The notes beneath the pieces were generated by a model. The model ran no database searches. It was not told where the DNA came from and was given only the letters and a program-made list of their open reading frames with translations. Of a stretch of DNA of 64,000 nucleotides, positions 26,477 to 35,550 are shown in pieces. The position numbers were made by a program, and so were the translations under genes. Position 1 is the stretch's first letter. Each line of letters starts with the position of its first letter. Source of the stretch: Pseudomonadota bacterium. Lineage in GTDB: Bacteria > Pseudomonadota > Gammaproteobacteria > Burkholderiales > Rhodocyclaceae. The DNA lies in the NCBI GenBank assembly GCA_018261905.1, contig JAGTRU010000004.1, positions 62,001 to 126,000 of the forward strand, in the 5' to 3' direction.

Positions 26477-27895
26477 CTAATGCACCGTACACACCATGCA
26501 CGGATCAAATGATCGCACCACATGCTGCACCGTCGGCAGCGCACCTTCGCCGGCGGCTAAACCAACCAGGGCCAGTTCGAGTGGGCCGGGCTGGCCGGTG
26601 GCGTCGCGTGGCGAAAAGTTCCAGGTGGTGGGGGCGATGATCTGGTAGCGCTCGATGCGGCCGCGCTTGATGTTCAGCCAATGACCGAGGCTGCCGCGAG
26701 CCGCTTCGACGAGGCCGACGCCGCTGCCTTCATCGGGCAATTTGCCCTGGGCGCAGAAGGCTTCGCCGGGCCGGAGGGCCTGCACCCAGGCTTCCATGGC
26801 CGGCAAGACAAGAGCCAGTTCGAGCAGGCGGGCGACGACGCGGGCGACGACACTGCCGCCATCCCGGGCGACAAAATCGACCAGCAGCGGGTTGCCGGCG
26901 ACAAGCTGGCGGGCCAGGGCGCCGACTTCGGCCGGCTGGCCGGCGTAGCGCGGTGCCTTGCACCAGGTATAGGCAGCGGCCTTGTCGGCGGCGACGATGG
27001 TTTCGCCATTCGCCGGATGGCGTGGCGGACTGTCGAGTAGCCAGGCGTGGGTGCTGTCTTCGGCAATCTGCGCGGCGTCGAAGGCGGCCGTAGCTCCCGA
27101 CGCCCGGACACCGGCCGGGAACAGGGCGTAGGCGCCGTGCGAGAGGAAAACGTCGCCGGCCCGGCCGAGCTGGTCCAGACCGAGATCAAGTGCGGCCCTC
27201 AGGAAGGCCGGAAAATCGGCCACCCGGCCGTCCGCCCAGGCGAGCAGCGCGGCTTTGGAGTCGAGTTGGGCAACCGCCCCCAGATCGTCGCCGAACAGGC
27301 GTTTCTCCAGAAAACTGCGGAATTCGCGGAGCAGTGCCAGCAGACGGATGCGTTCGCCGGCCGTGATCGCCCGCGTGCTGCCGCCGGGCTGGATGGCCAG
27401 GCTGTGCGGCCAGCGCCCGGCGAGAAAGCCCATCAGCTTGAGAAAATTGGCCCGGGCCGTTAACACCTCGGCCGCCGCGTCGCCGGTGAGCGCCGTGAAA
27501 CGCCGGGCGACGGAGCCGTACCAAGGGCGATCGGCGTAGGCCGGGCGGGCGAAATCGGGCATGAAGAAGAGGTAGAAATGCGTCAGGTGATCGGCCAGAT
27601 TCTCGGTGGCCTGGATCAGTTGCCGGGCCAGCCGGCCGTTCGGCGGCAGCGTGATACCCATCGCGTCGGCCAGGGCCGCGGCAGCGGCCGCCGATTGCGC
27701 CACCGAGCAGATGCCGCAGATGCGCGGCACGATGGCCAGCGCGTCGAGCGCTGGCCGACCGACCAAGAGCTGCTCGAACCCGCGAAACAGCGGCGAATTG
27801 ACCCGGGCTTGGCCAATCCGGCCGCCGTCGAGGTCGAGACTGATCTCGAGATCGCCTTCAACCCGGTTGAAGGGGCCAAGCACGATGCGACTCAT
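26477..27895 (-). CDS. hupV: Regulatory (H2-sensing) hydrogenase large subunit
   Basis: 472 residues. The N-terminal nickel motif is RICGIC (around residue 58) and the C-terminal motif DPCMVCTVH. The protein stops exactly at that His, with no cleavable C-terminal extension, as in HupV/HoxC regulatory hydrogenases, so no protease processing is needed. With HupU it senses H2 in the cytoplasm and signals through HupT. The start overlaps the hupU stop (ATGA), and hupV is the last gene of the hydrogenase series. The remaining active-site residues (Arg and Glu in FNRVEGDLEI) are present. Confidence 0.95.
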   Translation of the reverse strand: MSRIVLGPFNRVEGDLEISLDLDGGRIGQARVNSPLFRGFEQLLVGRPALDALAIVPRICGICSVAQSAAAAAALADAMGITLPPNGRLARQLIQATENLADHLTHFYLFFMPDFARPAYADRPWYGSVARRFTALTGDAAAEVLTARANFLKLMGFLAGRWPHSLAIQPGGSTRAITAGERIRLLALLREFRSFLEKRLFGDDLGAVAQLDSKAALLAWADGRVADFPAFLRAALDLGLDQLGRAGDVFLSHGAYALFPAGVRASGATAAFDAAQIAEDSTHAWLLDSPPRHPANGETIVAADKAAAYTWCKAPRYAGQPAEVGALARQLVAGNPLLVDFVARDGGSVVARVVARLLELALVLPAMEAWVQALRPGEAFCAQGKLPDEGSGVGLVEAARGSLGHWLNIKRGRIERYQIIAPTTWNFSPRDATGQPGPLELALVGLAAGEGALPTVQHVVRSFDPCMVCTVH

Positions 27896-28887
27896 TTGCT
27901 GCCCTTGCGGACGGCCGGGCGGACCACCGTATGATCGGCCCGGGCATTGTCGCGCACCCGTTTCGGCGTCGCCGACTTGGACAAGGCGGCAAGCGCCACG
28001 AACCAGGCCTTCGGCATGTCACTCGGCAAACCGATCGGAATGCCCGCCACCTTGGGCGTTTCCTGGAAGGCATGCCCGGGCGATTCGAACCCCGGCTCGG
28101 TACAGGCGATGCAGGCAAAGCCGCCGCGCAGGCAGGAACCGCTGCCGTTCCAGGCCCGCAGGTTGCAGTCGGCGTGGGCCTGGGTGCCCTTGCAGCCGAG
28201 GTTTTCCATCAGGCAGCCAAGGTCGGAGGGTTTCTCGGCGCTGGCCTTGAATTCGTAATATTCGTTGCGCGGGCAACCGTGGTGCACCAGTTCGCCGGCG
28301 TAGAACAACGGCCGCCCGAAGTCGTCGAGATCGCTGGCCGGCAGGCCTTCCAGGGCCAGTTTTTCCAGGGTATCGACGACCCAACCGGGATGCGTCGGAC
28401 AACCGGCGATATTGACCACCGGCAAGCCGCCCTTCGAGCGGAAATCGGCGCCGAGCAGGCCGCCCGGGGTCTGCTCGTCGTACTGCAACCCACAGGCTTC
28501 CAGCGGATTGCCCGGCGTACTCGCCGAAAAGCCGCCGTAAGCCGTGCACGAGCCGATCGCGAAAACGTAGCTAGCCTGGCCCGCCAGACGTTCCACCCAC
28601 TCGGTCAGGGGCCGGCCGTTGCCGGCCATCAGGTGGAATTTGCCGCTGCCGTTCGGGCCGCGCAGCATGGCCCCTTCGACGCACAACACGTCGAAGGGCG
28701 TTTGGCCCGCGGCACAGGCCTCAAGAATGGCCTGGGCTTCCTCGCCGCTGGCCTGCGCCAGCGCCGGGTGCCAGACGAACTCGATGCCGGCATCGCGCAA
28801 TTCGTCGAACAGCGGCCGCGGCTCGGCACAGAGCAGCGACTGGGTACAGCCACCGCAACCGCCGCTTTGCAGCCAAAGCACTTTCAT
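27892..28887 (-). CDS. hupU: Regulatory (H2-sensing) hydrogenase small subunit
   Basis: 331 residues without a Tat signal, starting directly at the cluster-binding region (LWLQSGGCGGCTQSLL). The proximal cluster ligands are CGGC, GSCTAYG and GCPTHPGW; the other Fe-S ligands are in HHGCPRNEYYE, MENLGCKG, CLRGGFACIACTEPGF. The CGGC spacing is that of standard [4Fe-4S] proximal clusters, not the six-Cys variant seen in HupS. It pairs with HupV as the soluble H2 sensor. It overlaps hupR upstream and hupV downstream by four bases each. Confidence 0.95.
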   Translation of the reverse strand: MKVLWLQSGGCGGCTQSLLCAEPRPLFDELRDAGIEFVWHPALAQASGEEAQAILEACAAGQTPFDVLCVEGAMLRGPNGSGKFHLMAGNGRPLTEWVERLAGQASYVFAIGSCTAYGGFSASTPGNPLEACGLQYDEQTPGGLLGADFRSKGGLPVVNIAGCPTHPGWVVDTLEKLALEGLPASDLDDFGRPLFYAGELVHHGCPRNEYYEFKASAEKPSDLGCLMENLGCKGTQAHADCNLRAWNGSGSCLRGGFACIACTEPGFESPGHAFQETPKVAGIPIGLPSDMPKAWFVALAALSKSATPKRVRDNARADHTVVRPAVRKGSK

Positions 28888-30362
28888 TCGTCCGACTCCA
28901 GGCCGTAACGCGCCAACTTGCCGCGCAGGCCGACGCGCGACAGACCGAGCTCGCGGGCCGCCCGCGACTTGTTGCCGCGATGGCGCAGCATGGCTTCGCG
29001 AACGACGTGCATCTCCAGGCGCTCCATGCGTTCCTTCAGACCGCCGCTCAGATTGGCGGCAGCCAGTGCCTCCTGCTCCGTCGTTTGCCGGCGGGCGTGA
29101 TATTGCAGGATACGCGGCGCCAGCAGGTCGCTACCGAGCAGCGGCACATCGGCCAGCGCCACCAGGCGCAGGATTTCGTTCTGCAATTCGCGGACATTGC
29201 CCGGCCACGGGTAGGCGGCAATGCTTTGCAGTACCTCCTCGGCAAAACCGTCGATGGCCTTGTCCAGCGACTGGCAACTGGTTTTCAACAAATGCCGGGC
29301 GAGCAGTGGCAGGTCCATCGGCCGTTCGCGCAAGGGCGGCACATGCAGCGGAATGGTCGCCAGCCGGTAATAGAGATCCTCGCGGAAACGCCCGGTCCGC
29401 ACGTCGTCTTCAAGATCGCGGTTGGTCGCGGCGATGATGCGCACGTCGCAGCTCACTACCCGGTTCGAGCCGAGCGGCCGGAATTCGCCTTCCTGCAGCA
29501 CGCGCAGCAGCTTGACCTGGAAGGCTGGGCTGGTTTCGCCGATTTCGTCGAGGAACAGCGTGCCGCCGTCGGCCTGCTGGAACAGGCCGACCCGGTCGTC
29601 GACGGCGCCGGTGAAGGCGCCGCGCTTGTAGCCGAAGAGTTCCGATTCGAGCAGGGTATCGGGCAGGGCGCCGCAGTTCTCGGTGATGAAGGGCCGGCTG
29701 GCCCGCCGGCTTTCGTAGTGGATGGCGCGCGCCACCATTTCCTTGCCGGTACCCGATTCGCCGGTCACCATCACCGACAGGTCGTAGGGCGCGATGCGCT
29801 CGATCAGCGCGCACAGCACATTGAGTGGGCTGTTCGGGGCACGGATGAAACTGCCCAGGCCGAAACTGCTTTTGACCTTGTCCTGCTTGGCATCGACGCG
29901 CTTCCTGAGCACCGGCTCGGCGGTGCGCAGATCGAGCGACAGACGCTGGTTTTCCTGCTGCAGGCGCCACAATTCGGCGGCGCGCTGCAGGGTGAGGAGC
30001 AATTGCTCCGGCTGCCAGGGCTTCAGCAGGTATTGCCAGATGCCGGCTTCGTTGACGCCGCTGATAATGTCCTCGGCGTCGGTGTAGCCGGAGAGGATGA
30101 TGCGCACGACATCCGGCCAGCGCTGGCGGACCTCCTTGAGAAAAGCGACACCGGTCGTCCCCGGCATACGCTGGTCGCAGAGCACGATGCGGATGGCGGC
30201 AGTGGCCATCTCGCGTTCCAGGACATCAATGCCTTCGGCCGCGCCGGAGGCGCAGAAGACCTCGAAATCCTCTTCCAGCGTCCGGCGCAAGGCTTCCTGT
30301 GAGCGCACCTCGTCATCGACGACAAGGACGGCCGGCAGTTTGCGCAGGCTGGTCGGATTCAT
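28884..30362 (-). CDS. hupR: NtrC-family response regulator of hydrogenase genes
   Basis: 492 residues. The receiver domain has DD near residue 16, the phospho-acceptor Asp in [12 protein letters not shown] and Lys in LLKPWQ. The AAA+ sigma-54-activating domain has Walker [25 protein letters not shown] (GAFTGA loop) and Walker [12 protein letters not shown]; a Fis-type HTH ends the protein ([20 protein letters not shown]). It should bind upstream of the sigma-54 promoter of hupSLC under control of HupT. It is encoded between hypX and hupU with four-base overlaps. In HupR/HoxA systems the unphosphorylated form is the activator; which applies here cannot be told from sequence. Confidence 0.93.
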   Translation of the reverse strand: MNPTSLRKLPAVLVVDDEVRSQEALRRTLEEDFEVFCASGAAEGIDVLEREMATAAIRIVLCDQRMPGTTGVAFLKEVRQRWPDVVRIILSGYTDAEDIISGVNEAGIWQYLLKPWQPEQLLLTLQRAAELWRLQQENQRLSLDLRTAEPVLRKRVDAKQDKVKSSFGLGSFIRAPNSPLNVLCALIERIAPYDLSVMVTGESGTGKEMVARAIHYESRRASRPFITENCGALPDTLLESELFGYKRGAFTGAVDDRVGLFQQADGGTLFLDEIGETSPAFQVKLLRVLQEGEFRPLGSNRVVSCDVRIIAATNRDLEDDVRTGRFREDLYYRLATIPLHVPPLRERPMDLPLLARHLLKTSCQSLDKAIDGFAEEVLQSIAAYPWPGNVRELQNEILRLVALADVPLLGSDLLAPRILQYHARRQTTEQEALAAANLSGGLKERMERLEMHVVREAMLRHRGNKSRAARELGLSRVGLRGKLARYGLESDE

Positions 30363-32035
30363 GCCGGCGTTTTCCAGTCGAGGTCGCGGTGACGGGCGAG
30401 GTGGCGCGGCGTCCAGGAGTTCGGCGCGCGCGAGACGAAATGATAACGGGCGACGTGATAGGACGGATCAAAACCATAGAAATTGCGGCGCATTTCCTGC
30501 AATTCCTCGGCCCGCCATACGGCCAGCGGCTTGGCGGCTTCGTCGGCCTGCCGTTGGGCGGCCTTGGCGGCGAGACGAGCGGCGAAATCCGGGCCAGCGG
30601 CCAATTCGGCAGCGCGGCGGGCGACATCGACGGCAAAGCCGGGGCCGGGCAGACAGGCATCGTAAAAACCCAGCTCGACGGCTTCCGGCGCCGTCATCGG
30701 CAGCCGATGGCGCATGATCGCCCGCGCCCCGTCCACGCCGACGCGCGGCGGCAACAGGTAGGTCCAGAATTCGGAACCGAAGAGGTTGCCCATGTTCTTG
30801 TAATGCGGGTTCAACATGACGCCGTCGCGGACCCAGACGAAATCGGCGGCGCGCGCCAGGAAACAGCCGCCGGCCCCGGTATTGCCGCCGACCGCGGCGA
30901 CCGTCAATTGCCGCGAACAACGCAGGATGGCTTCGGCCAGATCGTCGATGGCGTTGATATTGGCCCAGGATTCGTCGGACGGACTTTCCGCGGCCTCAAT
31001 GGTATTGAGATGTATGCCGTTCGACCAGAAATCGCTGCCGCCGCGCAGCACGATGACTTGCGTCGGCTGCGTCGTCGCCCACGCGAAGGCTTCGGTCAGG
31101 CGCCGGCATTGCGCCGTACTCATCGCCCCGTTATAGAAATCGAAGGACAGGAAGCCAACGCCGGCCGCTTCTTCGTAGGCGATGTCCTGCCAGGTCGGGA
31201 CCGGCGACTTGCGCCAGCCCGGCAAAGGCAGTTCCGGCAAATTGCCGGCTTCGGGGAAAGCCAGCGTCGTCGGCAGCTTGATGCCGCCGGCGCGTTTGAC
31301 GTGGCCGATCCACACGGCGCCGTCGACCGTGGCGCGACAGATGGCCGTTTCCCGCCGCCCGAGCAGTTCGCCCGGAGCGCCGCGCAATTCCGCTTCCGGC
31401 CAGGCGTCGAAGAGATGGCAGGGCTGGCCGAACAATTCGTCGCTCACCCCGGGGAAACCGTCGGCCGCATTGAGTTTGGCCAGGATCACCGCGCTGCTCG
31501 CCGTCGCCCAGTCCACGGCCCGATCGCTCTGCCGCATCGGGGCATGCGGCCGACCGGGGACGCGCTGCGCCGTGAAGCTGCCGCTTTCGTAACGCTCGAC
31601 CGCGCACAGCACGGCCTGCACCGCCGCCTCGGTCGTCTCATGACGATACAGCGACGCCTTGCGGGCAGCGCGCAGCGGAAAGAGCGCCGAGGCCCAGACC
31701 GGGCCTGCATCCATTTCGGCCTCGGCCTGCAGCACGGTCACGCCCCACTCCGGCTCGCCGTTCTGGATCGCCCAGTCCAGCGCCGATGGACCGCGATCGC
31801 CGGGGCTACCGGGATGGACGACCAGGCAGACGTGGCGCGACCAGATCGCTTCCGGAATCGCCCGCTTGAGGAAAGGGGCAATGATCAGATCGGGCTTGAA
31901 GAGCGCCACGGCTTCCTCGCTGACCGCATCGGCGATATCGAATTCGATGCTGATTTGGTGGCCACGCCGACCCAGTTCGCAAAAAAGACGCTGGGCAAGG
32001 CTGTTAAAAGCGTGTGTCAAAAAAAGAATTCGCAT
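30359..32035 (-). CDS. hypX: HypX/HoxX, formyl-dependent CO-ligand synthesis
   Basis: 558 residues in two domains. The N-terminal half resembles formyl-tetrahydrofolate transferases (PDLIIAPFLKRAIPEAIW, VVHPGSPGDRGPSALDW) and the C-terminal half is an enoyl-CoA hydratase/crotonase domain (VIVLRGGSDFWSNGIHLN, GGNTGAGGCFLARAADFVW, NPHYKNMG). HypX makes the CO ligand of the [NiFe] site from formyl-tetrahydrofolate, which supports hydrogenase maturation in air. It is followed by hupR with a four-base overlap. Upstream, a small plus-strand gene and a weak promoter separate it from hypE. Confidence 0.93.
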   Translation of the reverse strand: MRILFLTHAFNSLAQRLFCELGRRGHQISIEFDIADAVSEEAVALFKPDLIIAPFLKRAIPEAIWSRHVCLVVHPGSPGDRGPSALDWAIQNGEPEWGVTVLQAEAEMDAGPVWASALFPLRAARKASLYRHETTEAAVQAVLCAVERYESGSFTAQRVPGRPHAPMRQSDRAVDWATASSAVILAKLNAADGFPGVSDELFGQPCHLFDAWPEAELRGAPGELLGRRETAICRATVDGAVWIGHVKRAGGIKLPTTLAFPEAGNLPELPLPGWRKSPVPTWQDIAYEEAAGVGFLSFDFYNGAMSTAQCRRLTEAFAWATTQPTQVIVLRGGSDFWSNGIHLNTIEAAESPSDESWANINAIDDLAEAILRCSRQLTVAAVGGNTGAGGCFLARAADFVWVRDGVMLNPHYKNMGNLFGSEFWTYLLPPRVGVDGARAIMRHRLPMTAPEAVELGFYDACLPGPGFAVDVARRAAELAAGPDFAARLAAKAAQRQADEAAKPLAVWRAEELQEMRRNFYGFDPSYHVARYHFVSRAPNSWTPRHLARHRDLDWKTPA

Positions 32036-32124
32036 GCTGTTAGGGTATTTTCAGGGGTATGCAAAAGAAATGGGGCCAGTAACCATGCACCTTTGAGGGG
32101 CAAAGAAGGCTGTCTAGCCCAATG

Positions 32125-32152
32125 GATATATTACCTTCGCGATATTTTTCAA
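32125..32152 (-). promoter_or_regulatory. Possible sigma-70 promoter for hypX-hupR-hupUV
   Basis: On the minus strand TTGAAA and TATATC are separated by 16 bases, about 90 bases before the hypX ATG, in an AT-rich patch unlike the surrounding DNA. This would give the regulatory genes transcription independent of HupR. Confidence 0.3.
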
Positions 32153-32208
32153 TTAGTTAGCTTTGACTACTATGTGTGCTGTCTTGAAATATAACCAGGG
32201 GGATCATC

Positions 32209-32415
32209 ATGCAAGGTCAACGGAAACGTGCCGAATCGCCGAAAGTACGGACATATCGTGCGCCGCGCCCGGAATATACCGCCGCTGTACGCTACCTCGA
32301 CGGAAGTCGCGACATCTTCCACGTTCGCAACGCCGACGACATGGCCGATGCCCGTGCCCTGGTGATCTCGGAACTGGGCGAGGTACGCTCGCTGGTCATC
32401 GCCCTGCGCCACTGA
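32209..32415 (+). CDS. Small protein of unknown function between hypX and hypE
   Basis: 68 residues starting at the ATG after a GGGGGA ribosome site. It has a basic N-terminus (RKRAESPKVRTYRAPRPEY), then a region that looks like a small alpha/beta domain (AAVRYLDGSRDIFHVRNADD ... ALVISELGEVRSLVIAL). It lies opposite to the hydrogenase genes and ends nine bases before the hypE stop, so the genes converge. No homologous family is recognised; the length and codon use fit a real gene. Confidence 0.6.
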   Translation: MQGQRKRAESPKVRTYRAPRPEYTAAVRYLDGSRDIFHVRNADDMADARALVISELGEVRSLVIALRH

Positions 32416-32424
32416 TCCCTCCCT

Positions 32425-33477
32425 TCAGCAAATCCGCGGTAGCTGCTCGCCGGACAACCAGTCCACGATCCGCTTGCCGCCGAAACCGGTAGTCATCTGC
32501 ACGAAATGATGGGCGTCTTCGTGCACCCGGCCAACGATGGCGGCCGCAGCGCCCAGCGGATGGGCGCGCATGGCGGACAATAATTTCTCACCATCCGCTG
32601 CGGCGCAAATTGCCACCAGCTTGCCTTCGTTGGCGACATAAAGCGGATCCAGACCAAGGAATTCGCAGGCCGCATGCACCGCTGGCTGCACCGGAAGCGC
32701 CTTTTCCTGCAACATGATGCCGACGCCGGACTGGGCGGCGATTTCGTTCAAAGTGGTGGCCAGGCCGCCGCGCGTCGGATCGCGCAATACATGAATCTCG
32801 GCCCCGCTCGCCCGCATCGCGGCAATCAGGCCATGCAGCGCCGCCGTGTCGGAAACGATGGGCGACTCGAACCCCAGGCTCTCGCGCTCGGCCATGATCG
32901 CCATGCCGTGATCGCCGAGGGTGCCGGAAACCAGCACCACATCGCCCGGCCGGGCGCCGCGCCCGGACAATTCCATGCCCGGCGCGACGACGCCGACACC
33001 GGTGGTGGTGATGAACACCCCGTCGCCCTTGCCGCGCTCGACCACCTTGGTATCGCCGGTCACCACCGGCACGCCCGCCTCCTGGCTCGCCGCCGCCATG
33101 CTTTGCACGATGCGCGCCAGATCGGCCAGGGGAAAGCCTTCCTCGAGAATGAAGCCGGCCGCCAGATAGAGCGGCGTCGCGCCCATCATCGCGACGTCGT
33201 TGATCGTGCCGTGTACCGACAGGCAACCGATATCGCCCCCTGGGAAAAACAGCGGCGAGACGACATGGCTATCGGTCGCCATGACCAGTTTGCCGGCGCC
33301 CGGGGCGGGCAGCAGCGCGCCGTCATCGCCCTGGGCGAGGTATTCGTTGCCGAGGTATTTGGCGAACAGTTCTTCGATCAGTTGCGCCATGGCCCGGCCG
33401 CCCGAGCCGTGGGCCATGTCGACCTGGCCGTGTTTGATGTCGAGGGGACGGATGTAGGTTTTGCGGGTTTGGGTCAT
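32425..33477 (-). CDS. hypE: HypE, cyanide-ligand maturation enzyme
   Basis: 350 residues of the PurM/AIR-synthase-like family: MAHGSGGRAMAQLIEELF, a DGALLPAPG segment, HGTINDVAMMGATPLYLAAG, VVTGDTKVVERG and DPTRGGLATTLNEIA. The C-terminus ends PRIC, the Cys on which HypF-derived carbamoyl is turned into thiocyanate before transfer to iron. HypE lies after a roughly 700-base repeat-containing gap from hypD and converges with the small gene at 32209. It acts in the cytoplasm with HypF, HypC and HypD. Confidence 0.96.
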   Translation of the reverse strand: MTQTRKTYIRPLDIKHGQVDMAHGSGGRAMAQLIEELFAKYLGNEYLAQGDDGALLPAPGAGKLVMATDSHVVSPLFFPGGDIGCLSVHGTINDVAMMGATPLYLAAGFILEEGFPLADLARIVQSMAAASQEAGVPVVTGDTKVVERGKGDGVFITTTGVGVVAPGMELSGRGARPGDVVLVSGTLGDHGMAIMAERESLGFESPIVSDTAALHGLIAAMRASGAEIHVLRDPTRGGLATTLNEIAAQSGVGIMLQEKALPVQPAVHAACEFLGLDPLYVANEGKLVAICAAADGEKLLSAMRAHPLGAAAAIVGRVHEDAHHFVQMTTGFGGKRIVDWLSGEQLPRIC

Positions 33478-33552
33478 GGGAGGGGGATTGAACTTTTTTT
33501 CAGTTGATGGTCCGGAGTCTCGGCTACGGTGGGTGCTGAGTTTGTTTTACGT

Positions 33553-34150
33553 GGGGGCTCCGCCTTGCGGGCGGGCGTACTTTCTTCTTGCTTCGCCAAG
33601 AAGAAAGTAGCCAAAGAAGAAGGCGACCCCAGGCTACGCGGTCGGCTGCGCCGACTCCCCTGCGCTACTCGGCACTGGCGGGCGCACCCCAAGAGTACTT
33701 CCTCACGATGCTGCGCATCGTTCAGGGCGCTGCGGAACTCGGGGCTACGCCCCTCAGACAGTCCTCGCGCTTTTTCCGCCAGCACCTGCGTTGCTCGGCG
33801 CTCCACATGGGGACCCGGAAAGGCGTCGCCGCCGAACCGGCAATATTCGTTTTTGCGGATTTCCAGCAATCGGCCGCTAAAAAAGGTCACTTTTTGTTCT
33901 TGGGCAGAGCCATCGTTCCATGACGCCTTTCGGGTCCCCATGAGAGGCGCTGAGCAACGCAGGCGGTCTGGGGGCTTTCGGTTTGCGTTGTCTGAGCCAC
34001 AGGCGAGTTTAGCAAGCCGCCCAGACTGCCGAGTAGCGCAAAGGACCCGAAGGGCGCCGACCCTGGGGTCGCCTTTTCTTTGCTTACTTTCTTTTGGCGA
34101 AGCAAAAGAAAGTAAGACGCCCCGCAGGGCGGAAAACAGCGGTTCCGCCA
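33553..34150. repeat. Mirror-symmetric repeat of about 600 bp between hypD and hypE
   Basis: The gap between hypE and hypD holds a large imperfect palindrome. The outer arms each contain a perfect 13-bp hairpin: 33578-33609 (TACTTTCTTCTTG / loop CTTCGC) and 34084-34115 (TTACTTTCTTTTG / loop GCGAAG). An inner inverted pair follows: CATGGGGACCCGGAAAGGCG at 33806 against GACGCCTTTCGGGTCCCCATG at 33922-33942, extended by CCTGCGTTGCTC. Reading frames crossing it (for example 33474-34343) are products of its repeat composition. Similar hairpin-ended intergenic elements are common in beta- and gammaproteobacteria; no transposase is present. Confidence 0.75.
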
Positions 34151-34183
34151 GAGACAAATGCCTACCGGCGCAATACCGCCAGC

Positions 34184-35317
34184 TCATTGCACCACATCCT
34201 TGTACCGCCCATACGTGTAATGCGCCGCACAAGCCCCCTCGGAAGACACCATGCATGAGCCGACCGCGTTTTCCGGCGTACACACCGTGCCGAACAGCTT
34301 GCAGTCCTGCGGCCGCTTGACGCCCCGCAGGATCGCCCCGCATTCGCAGGCCTTGTGGTCGGCCACCGGCTGGTAGTCGAGCGGGAAACGCTTTTCGGCA
34401 TCAAATTCGGCAAACTGGCTGCGGATACGCAACGCCGAGTAAGGCAGCACATTGAGGCCCCGCCATTCGAAACTCTTGCGCATCTCGAAGACTTCGGCCA
34501 CCAATTGCTGCGCCTTCTTGTTGCCATCGCGATCGACCGCCCGCGAAAACTCGTTCTCGACCTCGGCGCGGCCTTCGTTGACCTGACGGATCAACATGCG
34601 GATGGCCTGCATGACGTCGAGCGGCTCGAAGCCGGCGATGACCACCGGTTTGCGATATTCCTCGGCGAAAAATTCGTAGGGCCGGCTGCCGATGATGGTC
34701 GACACGTGTGCCGGGCCGATGAAGCCGTCGAGCGGCACGGTGCCCCACTGGCGCACCTCCGGCGATTCGAGAATGCTGGCGATGGCCGACGGCGTCAGGA
34801 CATGGCAACACAGGACGGAAAAATTCTTCAGGCCGAGGGCAGCCGCCTGCTTGATCGCCACTGCCGTCGGCGGCGTCGTCGTTTCGAAACCGATGGCGAA
34901 AAAGACGACCTGTTTTTCCGGATATTTCTCGGCCAGGGCGACGGCATCGGCGCTCGAATACACCATCCGGATGTCGCCGCCCTTGGCCTTGGCCTTCATC
35001 AGCGACAGGCTGTCGGAGGCCGGCACGCGCAGGCAGTCGCCGTAGGTGCACAAGGTGACGCCCTGTTCGAGCGCCAGGCGGATCGCCTGATCGACCCGAC
35101 CGATCGGCAAGACGCAGACCGGACAACCGGGCCCGTGGATCATCCGAACGTTGTCGGGCAACAGGTCGGTGACGCCGTAACGGGAAATGGCGTGCGTGTG
35201 ACCGCCGCAGAATTCCATGAAATGGTAGCGGCGGGTCGGATCGGCCTCGGCCCGGATGGCTTCGGCCAGACCCTTGGCCACCTCGCCATCGCGGAATTCG
35301 TCGATATATTTCATCAC
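34184..35317 (-). CDS. hypD: HypD, Fe(CN)2CO scaffold protein
   Basis: 377 residues. Conserved Cys motifs are present: FMEFCGGHTHAISRYG, HGPGCPVCVLP, CTYGDCLRVP, FETTTPPTA, FSVLCCHVLTP and the C-terminal Fe-S set (CECGAILRG, DCKLFGTVCTPENAVGSCMVSSEGACAAHY). Together with HypC it carries the Fe(CN)2CO unit during [NiFe] assembly. It overlaps hypC upstream by four bases (ATGA) and is followed by the mirror repeat before hypE. Confidence 0.97.
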   Translation of the reverse strand: MMKYIDEFRDGEVAKGLAEAIRAEADPTRRYHFMEFCGGHTHAISRYGVTDLLPDNVRMIHGPGCPVCVLPIGRVDQAIRLALEQGVTLCTYGDCLRVPASDSLSLMKAKAKGGDIRMVYSSADAVALAEKYPEKQVVFFAIGFETTTPPTAVAIKQAAALGLKNFSVLCCHVLTPSAIASILESPEVRQWGTVPLDGFIGPAHVSTIIGSRPYEFFAEEYRKPVVIAGFEPLDVMQAIRMLIRQVNEGRAEVENEFSRAVDRDGNKKAQQLVAEVFEMRKSFEWRGLNVLPYSALRIRSQFAEFDAEKRFPLDYQPVADHKACECGAILRGVKRPQDCKLFGTVCTPENAVGSCMVSSEGACAAHYTYGRYKDVVQ

Positions 35318-35550
35318 TGGGTGATCAGCGCGTTGACCTGACTGAGTTCGGCGAACAGCGCCAGGGTCTTGGCCGCCTCTTCCGGATCGAGCTTGTTTAG
35401 CGCATAGCCGACATGCACGATGACATAGTCGCCAACCGCCACGTTATCGACCAGCGACAGCGAAATTTCCTTGCGCACGCCGGCCAGATCGACCACCGCA
35501 TTGTCACCTTCGCGCAGTTCAACGACTTGCGCGGGAATTGCCAGACACAT
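35314..35550 (-). CDS. hypC: HypC, [NiFe] maturation chaperone
   Basis: 78 residues beginning MCLAIPAQVVELREG. The mature N-terminal Cys2 binds the iron unit and the large-subunit precursor. Later segments (DLAGVRKEISLSLVDNVAVG, DYVIVHVGYALNKL) are the usual HypC beta barrel. A GGAGATGAA ribosome site lies upstream, within the 3' end of hypF, which it overlaps by 32 bases. A second HypC-like chaperone (HupF) is encoded at 49690. Confidence 0.97.
   Translation of the reverse strand: MCLAIPAQVVELREGDNAVVDLAGVRKEISLSLVDNVAVGDYVIVHVGYALNKLDPEEAAKTLALFAELSQVNALITQ

Noticed and set aside
28980-30302. A 440-codon plus-strand frame opposite hupR
   Set aside because: Antisense shadow; composition typical of reversed GC-rich coding DNA.
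33474-34343. A 289-codon minus-strand frame between hypE and hypD
   Set aside because: It runs through the mirror repeat, and the sequence is repeat-derived rather than a protein.
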